This document shows positions 12,519 to 21,658 of a stretch of 64,000 bases of DNA, in pieces. The DNA is from Plasmodiophora brassicae. Its lineage: Eukaryota > Endomyxa > Phytomyxea > Plasmodiophorida > Plasmodiophoridae. The notes beneath the pieces were generated by a model. It was not told the DNA's origin. It saw nothing but the letters and a program-made list of their open reading frames with translations, and did not search any database. Position 1 is the first letter of the stretch. Every line of letters starts with the position of its first letter. The position numbers and the translations under genes are program-made. The stretch is from the NCBI GenBank assembly GCA_039704465.1, contig JASFAU010000009.1, forward strand, positions 1,240,001-1,304,000, read 5' to 3'.

Positions 12519-12945
12519 CTACGGAGTCCGCCACGGAGTCCGCCGCCAACACCACGGACTTCACTGCTAACAAGAGACGTGGTTCAAAATCCCTTCATGT
12601 TGTAGCATAGAGTAGTTGGTAGAAGACATTCGCAATCCGCGCCTTGAATTGCAATGCAGAGTGGGTCGTGTCCTGGATGCTTCTAGTAAATAGGTCTGTA
12701 CGCACCGTCGCCGGCCAGGAGCAGATCTCCGAACTCCTTATGCACGTCGATGGTGAAGAACCAGGTCATGCCAGCCAACATCCGGCTTGATGCGGCTTCG
12801 ATGTGGGCCCATGGGCCGTGCAGTACACAACTAGGAAGACAGCACGACGTCTCCGAGAACAAATTTCCCCTTCTTCACCTCCTGCAGATCCCGAAGAGCT
12901 AGAGTACAACGCGGACGCTTCCGTTTATTGTACCCTGGTCATCAT
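12519..12945. other. Intergenic; upstream region of the POL5-like gene
   Basis: Contains two close copies of a GGCGGACTCCGT motif (minus-strand reading, about 12,524-12,546) just above the POL5-like start. A related pair lies above the PABPN1-like gene. Otherwise AT-richer sequence with no gene seen. Confidence 0.4.
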
Positions 12946-13283
12946 TCAGTAGTATGGCGGTGGATGCTGTTGTTGGTACATCGTCGTTGTCGTCGTGTAA
13001 CCCCCGTTGACATATACCGTTTGCATTGGTGGTGGTGGTGGGGGTTGATGATGCACAACGACTACTCGTTGTGGAGGTGGAGGCGCGTGGATCACTGTAC
13101 GTGCGTTCCAATGTCAGTTTGCAGAACGGCAAGGACATTGGCGACTCAGTGACCTGTGGTCCTGTGCCTCGCCTTCATGTCCTGGTACTCGGCCTCTTCC
13201 GCGGCGGCAGCGGCACAGCACAGACTCGTGCCGGCGCACAAGGCCAGGCATGCCAGGAGTCCCAGGTCATCGTTCGACGACAT
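12946..13283 (-). CDS. Small membrane or secreted protein with proline run and PPPY tail, 81 aa
   Basis: Two exons, 13283-13154 and 13061-12946, with a 92-bp intron ending GAGTAG. The splice restores one frame of 82 codons. The N-terminus MSSNDDLGLLACLALCAG is hydrophobic and Cys-rich, like a signal anchor. EEAEYQDMKARHR follows, then six prolines, a Thr/Tyr/Gln-rich segment and an ending HPPPYY. The PPxY-type ending resembles WW-domain ligands seen in small membrane adaptors that recruit NEDD4-type ubiquitin ligases; that role is inference. Neither exon alone is long enough for routine ORF calling. Confidence 0.6.
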
Positions 13284-13909
13284 GTTGTGTTACCCTGGAA
13301 CGATTCGCGCTCGTTCTTCCTGAAGTCGTCTTTGTCCGCGTGTCACGATTGTGAGGCCCCAGCAGTCAATCACCGCCCGCCGACGAGTCATCGTCGATCT
13401 GCGCGGTTCAGCGACAGTCGGACTGATGTCTAATTATGGTACTTTCAGGAGACGATGGTCGATGAGACGATGAGTCGATGACTGACATTCTGTTCTATTA
13501 TCGTTGCGCAGCGTGACGTACCGGCACCGGTGGCGGTTGCCCTCCTGTCTCCTGGCCACACGCGCGCGCCAGGACTAGACACCGGTTTATACACGCGAAA
13601 AAGAGTTTAGATATCGATGCCAGGCCTAAACAGATCTCAGCTTTTGACCATAGATGGCACGTCCGCAACGACAGTATCGCACCTGTTCGAGCGTCACGAG
13701 CGGGACGGGTCAGTTTGATCAGAGGGCGGGCGATCCAGCGAATCCGCAAAGAAGCATTGGGAATGCCAGCGTCGTTGAATTCTACACCTCCGTCGTCATG
13801 TCCCCAGCGCTTCCCGGTCAGCCTTCCTGATCTGATCCAGACCGTATGCCATACACTGTGCGAGTTACAATCATCGTGTAATCCGTCGATACCGATCAGT
13901 ACGACAGGG
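13284..13909. other. Intergenic, no gene seen
   Basis: Lies between the small PPPY protein and the telobox gene. A long minus ORF (13498-14352) crosses the telobox gene in another frame and shows no domain. Confidence 0.4.
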
Positions 13910-14521
13910 TCATCGTGGGGCGGAGGCGAGCGCAGACGATCCTTCAGCGTCTCGCAGTGCGACACGTAACCGATCATTCTCTCGTTCCAGCTCATCCACT
14001 GCCTGCCTGATCTTCGCCGGCGTCCGCTCCCACTCGGCAGTGTCTTTGATGTAATCTGACCCGTCGTCATCCTCGCAGTCATCGTCCGTGCTCTGTTGTA
14101 CGTCTGGGGCCCGTGCCTTGGAGCGCACTCGTATTGGCTTGTCGGATTCCATGTCGCTGTTGCTGACATCGCTGTCAGTGCTCGTCCTGCTCGAGCCGTC
14201 ATCATCACCGTCGTCGTCGTCATCAACATCTGATGACGACTGCGAACTGGTCCGTTTCTTGGATCGGGCAATAGCATTGGCGACCAGGGTCGACGTCCGA
14301 TCGCGCTTTGTGGGCATAGGCGGGAACCCTTTCCGGGCGCGTCGCTTGTCAATGCCGCGAGCCTTGTCCTTCAGCTGCACGTTGGTCTTCGTCGCCAGCG
14401 CCGGTCCGAACACGGGATCGTCCTGGATGGCGCGCCAGCTCCCAACCCCGTACTTATTCATGCCAAACGTCAGCATTGTCGTCTCCTTCGACGTCCACTT
14501 CACATAGGCCTTGCGCGGCAT
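13910..14521 (-). CDS. Telobox Myb-domain protein, 203 aa
   Basis: A single SANT/Myb domain opens the protein: VKWTSKETTMLTFGMNKYG, VGSWRAIQDD, then KTNVQLKDKARG. The last part matches the telobox signature (VDLKDKWRN in telomere-repeat binding proteins), with Trp replaced by Ala. This family binds telomeric or telomere-like double-stranded DNA. The remainder is an acidic/Ser-rich linker and a C-terminal predicted coiled coil (IRQAVDELERENDRLRVAL), which could dimerise the protein. An N-terminal telobox Myb is typical of plant TRB and some protist proteins rather than animal TRF. It is divergently transcribed from SKP1. Confidence 0.75.
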   Translation of the reverse strand: MPRKAYVKWTSKETTMLTFGMNKYGVGSWRAIQDDPVFGPALATKTNVQLKDKARGIDKRRARKGFPPMPTKRDRTSTLVANAIARSKKRTSSQSSSDVDDDDDGDDDGSSRTSTDSDVSNSDMESDKPIRVRSKARAPDVQQSTDDDCEDDDGSDYIKDTAEWERTPAKIRQAVDELERENDRLRVALRDAEGSSALASAPR

Positions 14522-14908
14522 CCCGGTCGACTATATAGCAGGACTGCATAGGTAGTACTGCGACGAGGTCGATCGGGATCCTACCATCTACTGACGTTGG
14601 TCACTACTACATAGGTAGTCCACAAGGCGTCCGGTTCGGCAAATACATACAGGCGGTTCGCTGCGATCATGTTGTCTGGGCGTCGGTCCGCCTGCTGACA
14701 GAGTATAGGTCGTACCGGGTAGATGTGGTGGCGGGGCGGGGCGGGGCGGGGTGGGACCGGCCGGGAAGGCAGCGGCGAGACGGGCGCGAGAGTAGTGCGC
14801 TGGTCCGCGCAGTCTGCGCCGCCGCGTCGTGAGTCGGTGCGAGTGTCGACGCGCCGCGTGTGTCCAGCCCCTTCGACGGTCGACCAGGCAGCAAGCCGCC
14901 GCAGCGCC
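14522..14908. promoter_or_regulatory. Divergent promoter region between telobox gene and SKP1
   Basis: The 387-bp gap separates two outward-facing starts. On the plus strand it holds about five GGGGC repeats (about 14,731-14,755), a GC-box-like, potentially G-quadruplex-forming run. No TATA box is obvious. Confidence 0.5.
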
Positions 14909-15511
14909 ATGGGGGAACAGCAGGGGCCGTCGGCCACCGACGACATCAAGGGCCTCGACGAGGACATGCACGACGAGGTCCTGACGCTCGAGTCGCAGGA
15001 CAAGATGCGCATTCAGGTCGAGCGGAACGTCGCCATGATGTCCGAGCTGGTCAAGACCGTCCTGGAGTCCGACAAGGATCAGACCGTGATCCCGCTGCCC
15101 AACGTCAAGGGCGCCATCCTCGACAAGGTCGTCAAGTACCTGCGATACCATGTCGGGAACCCGTCCAAGGAGATCGAGAAGCCGTTGAAGTCGGCCATCA
15201 TGCGCGAGGTCGTCGACGACCCGTGGGACGCCGAGTACGTCGACATCCCGCAGGACGTCCTGTTCGAGCTGATCCTGGCCGCCAACTACATGGACATCAA
15301 GCCGCTCCTCGACCTGACCTGCGCCAAGGTCGCCTCGATGCTGAAGGGCAAGAGCCCCGAGGAGATCCGCAAACAGTTCAACATTGTCAAGTAAGCTCGT
15401 GCGAATTGCCGACCGTATATCTGTCGGGTACTGACGCGCTTGCACAGCGATTTCACGCCCGAGGAGGAGGAAGCCGTACGGAACGAGAACAAGTGGGCCG
15501 AGGAGTCATGA
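14909..15511 (+). CDS. SKP1: SKP1, SCF ubiquitin ligase subunit
   Basis: Adaptor joining F-box proteins to cullin-1. Exons 14909-15390 and 15448-15511 (57-bp intron with TACTGAC branch site) give 181 residues, the usual SKP1 size plus a slightly long N-terminus. The POZ domain (VIPLPNVKGAILDKVVKYL) is followed by the F-box-binding helices: PWDAEYVDIPQDVLFELILA, NYMDIKPLLDLTCAKVA, KSPEEIRKQFNI. Exon 2 supplies the conserved end NDFTPEEEEAVRNENKWAEE. Every signature is in place. Confidence 0.97.
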
Positions 15512-15730
15512 TGGGCCAACCGGTCGTCGTCCTGCTGCACGAACGCGCGTCTAGCATAGTGTTAATGAACCCTCCCTGGTAGTCCGCCCGCCCGCCGACA
15601 CGCGCCTCGACGCTGCCGCATCATCGCCCCGACCCCGGGACACATTGTCCTCCTGCAGCAGGAACAGGGCACGTCCCGACAACGTGTGTGTATTTGTGCT
15701 GAGGGCATGGGGCGCCCGGGCGCATACCTC

Positions 15731-16254
15731 TCACTGGCGTCCGGGTTCGGGTGCGGCGCCGCGTCCCAGCAGGTGCTCGGCGTCGTACTTGTGTCGCTGG
15801 CGGACGATGCGGGCGCGCTGGACGTAGCTGGCGCAGGGCAGGCAGAAGATGCGGGCGAAGATCGATGGCGCCTCCAGGCGCTCGTACTCGGGCGTGTTGC
15901 CGTCGTCGTCGTCGGCGGTGGCAACGTCGGGGGCCTGACTGCCCGTCGCGTCCTCCAGTTCGATGTTCGGATAGCTGTGCAGGCGGCCCGAGTTCCACCG
16001 CGCCTGCTGCAGGTCGTCGATCCGGTTAAGGAGCTCGGTCGACGATCGCGACGACCGCCGGTTGGCGTGGACCGTGTCGAGCATGGTCGACAGCGTCAAC
16101 CTCGACCGCTGCGCCAGCAGCCCGTCAGGGGCGGGCACGTGCGGCAGACCGGCGTCGGCGCCGCGTCCCGCTACACAGGCCGACAACTGGTGGTCCTCCG
16201 GGATCGTCTCCAGGGTCGACTCGCCGATCACGCTGCTGCGCCGGGCATGGCGCG

Positions 16255-16289
<35 letters not shown>

Positions 16290-16507
16290 TCCTCGCCCTC
16301 GAGCGGCGACGCGCTCACGCCGCCGTCCCTCGCCTCCTGCTTGCGACGGCGGCGCCCGATCGGCCCGAGTCGTGGCCGCTCGATCTTGGCGGGCAGCATT
16401 TCGGCCACGTCGACGGGGGCGGCGACGGCCTGCTCGCCGATGACAACATGGCGCCAGGTCGGCGACGAGGACGGATCGCGGGTCGGCCCGGGTGCGGGGG
16501 TCGGCAT
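15731..16507 (-). CDS. Poly-Q hypothetical protein
   Basis: I do not recognise a domain. From the ATG at 16507 the protein has a Pro/Thr start, a basic patch (GRRRRKQEAR), a run of ten glutamines, Ser/Arg-rich segments and an amphipathic region (STELLNRIDDLQQARWNSGR). The ending is IFARIFCLPCASYVQRARIV. Coding is supported by uninterrupted codon-biased sequence. The 3' end is unsure: a GTGAGA donor overlapping the stop and an acceptor near 15,652 could add a short last exon ending near 15,562. The frame is open upstream to 16,762, so the start is also a choice. Confidence 0.5.
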
Positions 16508-16859
16508 GGGCGCGCGCGTCGCAGGACGCCCTCGCCGGTCGACGGCCGTGCCCGCTAGTATGGAGCCGCCGCGCGTACACAACGATCGTACCCAACGTAC
16601 CAGCGGGACGTACGAGCAACCCCGGTCGCTGTATCGTGGGCAGGAGGGTCTAGGACCAAGGTTCGACGCAACCGACCGGCTAGCCGCACCTGCATGAACA
16701 GCGGCGCGAACCCTGCCTGTGCCTGGGGACGACAGTCCCAGACTGGTCACGACGCGGCACATGCGCTGGGACCTGCCTCAGGAACAGGCGGGGGGCGCCC
16801 TGCTGGGGACCTCCCCCGGCGCGCACCCATTGCACCTTTGGAAGCGGCCAGTGTCCGTT
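16508..16859. other. Intergenic, no gene seen
   Basis: Open minus-strand frame continues into this stretch from the poly-Q gene, but its composition is not protein-like. Nothing else is supported. Confidence 0.35.
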
Positions 16860-17396
16860 CTATGCCTGGCATAGGACGTCCATCTGCGCGTTCGCGAACA
16901 CCACCGGTGCAACGGTCGCCACGCCGACGTGCGGTGCCTGGTGCGGGAGCGGATTGCTACCGCACCAGTACGCACACGTTACCGCCCGGGGCGCACTGAC
17001 TGTCACTGGCATAGAATATCTGGCGGTCCCGTCGTCGTCGTCTCCAGTGACTACGTAGGCAGGTGGGCGCCCAGGTAGACGACCGCCGATATCGACCGCG
17101 GGGGAAGGGGATCCGACCCGTTCATGGCGTTCTACGAGGCCGGCGGCATGGTCCAGCGATCCGTATCGCCGTTGTGGAACGACCGCGTCTGGCCGAATGC
17201 CGACAACGCGGACAGGTTCGCTGGCGAAGCCGGCGAGCAGGTCGACGCCGAGGGTCAACGCCGGCGCGTTCCGCCGCCCAGGGAGCACGATCAGCCGGGC
17301 CTGGCTCCTGCGCCCGTCAACGACCGCTTCGTTGACCAGCCGGGCCGCGACATGAAACAGTCCCAGAAGCAGCAGCACCACCACCAGCGTTGACAT
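16860..17396 (-). CDS. Hypothetical secreted protein, 178 aa
   Basis: The start MSTLVVVLLLLGLFHVAA is a textbook signal peptide. The rest has no recognised fold; it includes LIVLPGRRNAPALTLGVDLL and a C-terminal half with several Cys. A change of composition after about residue 85 may mark an unrecognised intron. It is minus strand, 71 bp downstream of the membrane protein that ends at 17468. Confidence 0.42.
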   Translation of the reverse strand: MSTLVVVLLLLGLFHVAARLVNEAVVDGRRSQARLIVLPGRRNAPALTLGVDLLAGFASEPVRVVGIRPDAVVPQRRYGSLDHAAGLVERHERVGSPSPAVDIGGRLPGRPPAYVVTGDDDDGTARYSMPVTVSAPRAVTCAYWCGSNPLPHQAPHVGVATVAPVVFANAQMDVLCQA

Positions 17397-17467
17397 TCGC
17401 TAATAATATAATTGCATGGGTCAATGTACAGAACAGTGGCGCGACCCGTTGCAGGGCCAGTTGCCGT

Positions 17468-18043
17468 TTAGACAAACGTTTCAATTTGTACGTCGTCCTT
17501 GTCGTCGTTGCTGTCGTCGAAGGGCTTGGATTTGGCCCCGGGCTTGGCGCTGTTGCTCGGGGACCCTTGGGGCCCCCATTCGACACTGACGGGTACGGCA
17601 CTGCCTCCCTTGCTGGGCCAGATGTATGCCTCGGAGGCCACGATCCCGTGATGGTACACGTGTGGTCCGCTGGTTGGCGACGCCGCCTTCGTCGCCTCGC
17701 TCATGGCGGCCTGCGCCGAGAAATGACTGGCTAGGGCCAGGCGCGTGCGCTTTGGCTGCAGGGCGAGGGCGTCCTCCTCGGTGGCCCCGGCGCTGACCTG
17801 ATGATTGTGGACCCTGTCGGCGTCATCGCCACGGACCCCCTGGCCGGCGTCGAGGTCCTCGACGACCTCGACCGACACTGACCGCGACGCGTCGTCGAAC
17901 AGGACGAACAGGTGGTTGTTGCGCCGGTACCGCCAGTACCGGTAGGCGACGACCACGACGCCGAGGAACAGGACAAACAGGAAGAACGCCAGGAACATGT
18001 ACCCGATAACATCGCCGCCGTCCGGCGAGTCGCCCGACCCCAT
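17468..18043 (-). CDS. Single-pass membrane protein, 191 aa
   Basis: From the ATG at 18043: a short polar N-terminus (MGSGDSPDGGDVIG), one strong membrane segment (MFLAFFLFVLFLGVVVVA) and a stop-transfer YRYWRYRRNNH. About 140 cytoplasmic-type residues rich in Ser, Asp and Pro follow, ending KPFDDSNDDKDDVQIETFV. The order suggests a type III/I orientation with a long soluble tail. The ORF is open upstream to 18172, but MGSG gives the natural start. No known family recognised. Confidence 0.6.
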   Translation of the reverse strand: MGSGDSPDGGDVIGYMFLAFFLFVLFLGVVVVAYRYWRYRRNNHLFVLFDDASRSVSVEVVEDLDAGQGVRGDDADRVHNHQVSAGATEEDALALQPKRTRLALASHFSAQAAMSEATKAASPTSGPHVYHHGIVASEAYIWPSKGGSAVPVSVEWGPQGSPSNSAKPGAKSKPFDDSNDDKDDVQIETFV

Positions 18044-18221
18044 GCGAACACCGCCTCGAGATATTACTGGCAATGCGGTCGACGGTAGTATGCAGTATTG
18101 AATAGATTGATCGATCGCGTGGTACTGTGGCGGTTGCAGATCATCACTAGTCGCAGTGTGCGCTGTGCACACCGCAACATGTTGTCAATTAAATAGTACT
18201 ACTTTAATGCAGGGTTACTTG

Positions 18222-20125
18222 TTAGGCAGGTAGTGGCTGGGTGGGTGTGGGAGGCCGTTTGTCTGCAATGGCGCTCAGGAGGATGTCGTCGACCTGGCTG
18301 TGGCACAGCGTGCAACGGGTTCGCGATCGCGACTGGCGGTCGTGGCCACAGGCGCGGCAGAGGCCGACATGGCGACACGACGAGAGAGCAACGGAGGCGC
18401 GCTTCTGACCGCATCGGATGCAGGACCCAGGTTGGAATTGCTTGGCGGTACTGGAAACGACGTCGTCGGAGCGTGCACGGGCGTTGCCCGCGCTCAGAGC
18501 CGGTGGTGCTGGCACCGCCGGTCGCCGCCCGCCAGCGTCGTTCGGCGCGATCGTCGTGTCAAGCGGGATCTGCAGGTCGATCGGATTGGCGAACTTGCCG
18601 ACGAGCTTGCCGAGCGTGCCCGATATGGATTCCAGCTGCAACCGCGCCTGGTAGACGGCGTGCAACTCGCGCTGGATGCGACCCTGCTTGCCGATGACCA
18701 CCTCACCATTGCTGCGGTCGGGCTCCTTTGGCCCGTACGGCCGCCGCTGCTCCACGTGGGCAAGCCGCCGGGTCAGCTCCAGGACGGCGACGACGCTGTC
18801 GGCCAAGCGTCGCGCGTTCTCCGTCCGATGGAACAGGGCGGTGATCTCGTCGCGCATCACCAGGCGCTCCTGGACCAGGGGTTGCAGCTGCGCCAGCAGG
18901 GTCTCGGTGGCGACCAGGTCCCCGTCGCTGACATCGGCGACGATCTCGACAATGTCGCGTTGGTTGCGTCGGCGCGCAGCGACCAGGTCGCCCAGGCGGT
19001 TCTTGAGCGTCTGCGTCAGCGAGCGCGCCTCGGTGACAATCGCCCAGGATTCGCTCAGAGACGCCTGCCTGTACTGCAGGGCGGTGGCGATATGGTCGCC
19101 CCGGATGCGGCTGTCGACGTCGATCTTGACGGTCAGCTGGCTGATGACCAGGGCGTCGTGCGACATGACCCGCAGGCACTCGTCGTACCCGTACCTGGCC
19201 AGCACCGGCCGACGACGCTTCCGCATCAGCATCGTACGGCCGCGGCACCGGCGCACGACGACCTGCGGCCACCCGAGCTCGACGTGGACCTTCATGGCGC
19301 CCTGCTCGTCGCTCAGCGCCGACACGACGATCCCGGAGACGCCCTGACATGAGCAACAACAACAACAACAGCGGGTCAGCGACACAACGACGATGGCGCA
19401 TGGGCACGTACATGTTGCAGGACGTGGCGGGCGCGTCGCGCATGCTCGATCGTGGCCGACAGGGCAGGGTCGCGCCGGGCGCCAGGCCGAAGGCAATCGT
19501 ACGGGTACCCGGCCATGATCAGGGCCTGCAGGGCGGCGCTGCGCTGGCGCTGGGCGGCGAGTCGCACCGGGCAGAGCCGGGACAGGCAGGCCCGACGCCC
19601 GTCGCTGCGCCCTGCATCGCTGGCCAGCAGGGCGTGCAGGCTGTGCAGGGCGCCGTTGGCGGCGGCCACGCGTATGGCCATGTGGGCGCTCCCGGTGACA
19701 CCATGGAGGAGCAGGGCGCGTACCACCGTGCAATGGTCGCGCGACGCCGCCAGCATCAGGGCGGACCAGCCGCGCGCGTCCTTCAGGTCGGCGTTGGCCC
19801 CCGCCTGGATCAGGAACTGGACCAGGTGCAGGTGGCCGGCCTCGGCCGCGATATGGATCAGGCGCCACCCGCGCCGATTGCCGCCGTCGACGTCGAACGA
19901 CGGGTTCGCCTGGAGCAGCACCTCCAGGGCGCCCATGTCGCCGTGGCCGGCCAGTTCCATCGCCTGACGCATCAGCGCGCCACGAGGCGCACCGGCCGCC
20001 GCCGCGCTCTCGTCCTGGATGGACCGAAAGTCGTCCCCGGAGATGGCCTGGTACGACGAGCGGCGCGGCATCGCCATCCGGTACCGGCGCTCCCGATCAT
20101 CGTCGCTGTTGTTGTCGTCAGCCAT
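18222..20125 (-). CDS. Ankyrin-repeat, coiled-coil, RING-finger protein (probable E3 ligase), 611 aa
   Basis: Exon 1 is 20125-19412, intron 68 bp, exon 2 is 19343-18222; 612 codons in phase. Exon 1 encodes about four ankyrin repeats (GWRLIHIAAEAGHLHLVQFL, GWSALMLAASRDHCTVVRAL). The middle of exon 2 is a helical, probably coiled-coil region. The C-terminus is a C3HC4 RING (CIRCGQKRASVALSSCRHVG, then CRACG and RCTLCHSQV) of the short type found at the ends of RING E3 ligases such as IAP/MDM2-like proteins. Ankyrin repeats would choose the substrate and the RING would recruit E2 (family knowledge). The stop is close to the RING end, as in IAP-type dimeric RINGs. Confidence 0.82.
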
Positions 20126-20458
20126 GACGACGAATAATAGGCGCCTAACGAGATATAGGTATGGCCCCTGGACGAGCAGACGCAGCCCAACGATCAGCAC
20201 CGACACCGGGGCCCATGATCAGCGCGGTCGTGACTCACACTGCGTCCGACGCCCCCCGATACGTGTTCTCAGCGAGTGACGCAACATGTGTGTGTGTGTG
20301 TGAGCGGGGGGAGCGCCTGCCGACAACCTGCGCGCCTCCTAATGGGGGACCAGGGAATAGGGCGACGTTGGGGACCCGACACGTCACGATCCAGAACGTT
20401 CGAGAGCGCAGGCAGGCACGTATATTGCACATGGACAGTGACGGGCGCGCGCGCGTCA

Positions 20459-21432
20459 TCACCGGCTGCCAAAGTACGACCGCAGCGACCGCATCGACGA
20501 CGTGTCGACCTTGGCGAGGTTCTGCGCGGCCCGGCTCCTCTTCCCGATCGACTTGGCGGGTTTCCCCGCCACCTGGCCCAACGCACGAGTCAGAGATAGC
20601 CGTGGTAATCGTGGATGCCGGGTACTTTGCTTCGGGTGCCCGCCGTCGGCTTCGACGTGTCGACGTCGCCCGACACGGTGACGGGGTCGGCGGACGGGGC
20701 GGCAGGTCGCTCACGACGCAACAGTGTGTCGACGGGCAGGTCGTACCGTTTGAGGACGGCGTCGTGCCAGAACGCGTCGACGTAGTCGCAGACGAGGCCG
20801 ACGGCGTCGACCAGCGACGGCAGGCTGGGGCGCAGGCGGTCGACCTTGCGGGCCAGCCATGCGGCGACCTTGTCGTCGTGGAGGCGCAGGGTGCCCTGCG
20901 GGCCCAAGTCGCACAGCACCGACAGGTCGCAGTGGGCGTGCGATTGCAACGCACACAGCGACCCGGCGTCGTCGTCCGACACGATCTGGTCGGCGGGCAC
21001 GAACAGCGACCGGGACTGGACAACGACGTACGAGGTCAGCTGGACGGGCGTATGGTCGGCGGGGCGCGCGCGCCTACATGTTGGCGACCCCGTTGCAGGA
21101 GGGGCAGGGCGATCAGCAGCGGGTCGATGCGGGTCGCCATCAGCAGCGTCGGGCGGCACGACACGACATCGTCCTGCAGGATCCAGGACGACGGCGTCTG
21201 GTCGACGGCGTTGACCTCGAACAGGTCCACGCCCGAGCTGAGGAACACGGCCGCCTGCCCTGGATCGTCGATGATGACGGTGGTCAGTCCTGGGCGCCGC
21301 GCTCCCGCGCGCACATGCCGCACCTGATGCTGGATGCGGCAGCGTCACGATCGACATGTGGTCGCCCTGCTGCCCCTGGGCGGCACCGTCCCCGTTGCCG
21401 GTGGCCGCATGGGCGACGACGACAACGTCCAT
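20459..21432 (-). CDS. RNASEH2B: Ribonuclease H2 subunit B
   Basis: Non-catalytic subunit of the heterotrimeric RNase H2, which removes ribonucleotides from DNA and RNA-DNA hybrids. Exons 21432-21324, 21259-21078, 21015-20626, 20572-20459 give 264 residues. Matches to the family: an N-terminal 'LPHPASGQAAVFL' strand, VDLFEVNAVDQTPSSWIL, then LMATRIDPLLIALPLL and FVPADQIV. The helical C-domain has DDKVAAWLARKVDRL and AVGLVCDYVDAFW. The last exon ends with SMRSLRSYF, matching the PIP box of human RNASEH2B (MKSIDTFF type), which docks the enzyme on PCNA. Without splicing the pieces look like unrelated short ORFs. Confidence 0.85.
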
Positions 21433-21658
21433 TGGTGTATCCAACAAGGGTACTGTCGAGCGCGCGCGTCTGAGGGGGTCGCCCGCCGCGTCTCGCCTCG
21501 TCCGACACTGCGCAGCGCCGACTGCGCACAGCGTCACGTCACCCCGCTGCGGACGAAGCCACCAGACAACGGATGACACGCGGCCCGGGTTGCCAACCCA
21601 CCTGCACACAATCATCCATCCTGGGAACTTGCGAGGCGCTACCCAACCCCCGTGTCCA

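Noticed and set aside
13498..14352. 284-residue minus ORF overlapping the telobox gene
   Set aside because: Different frame from the clear Myb/telobox protein and no domain of its own.
20590..21615. Single 341-residue ORF in the RNase H2B region
   Set aside because: Reads through three introns; only the spliced version matches RNase H2B along its length.
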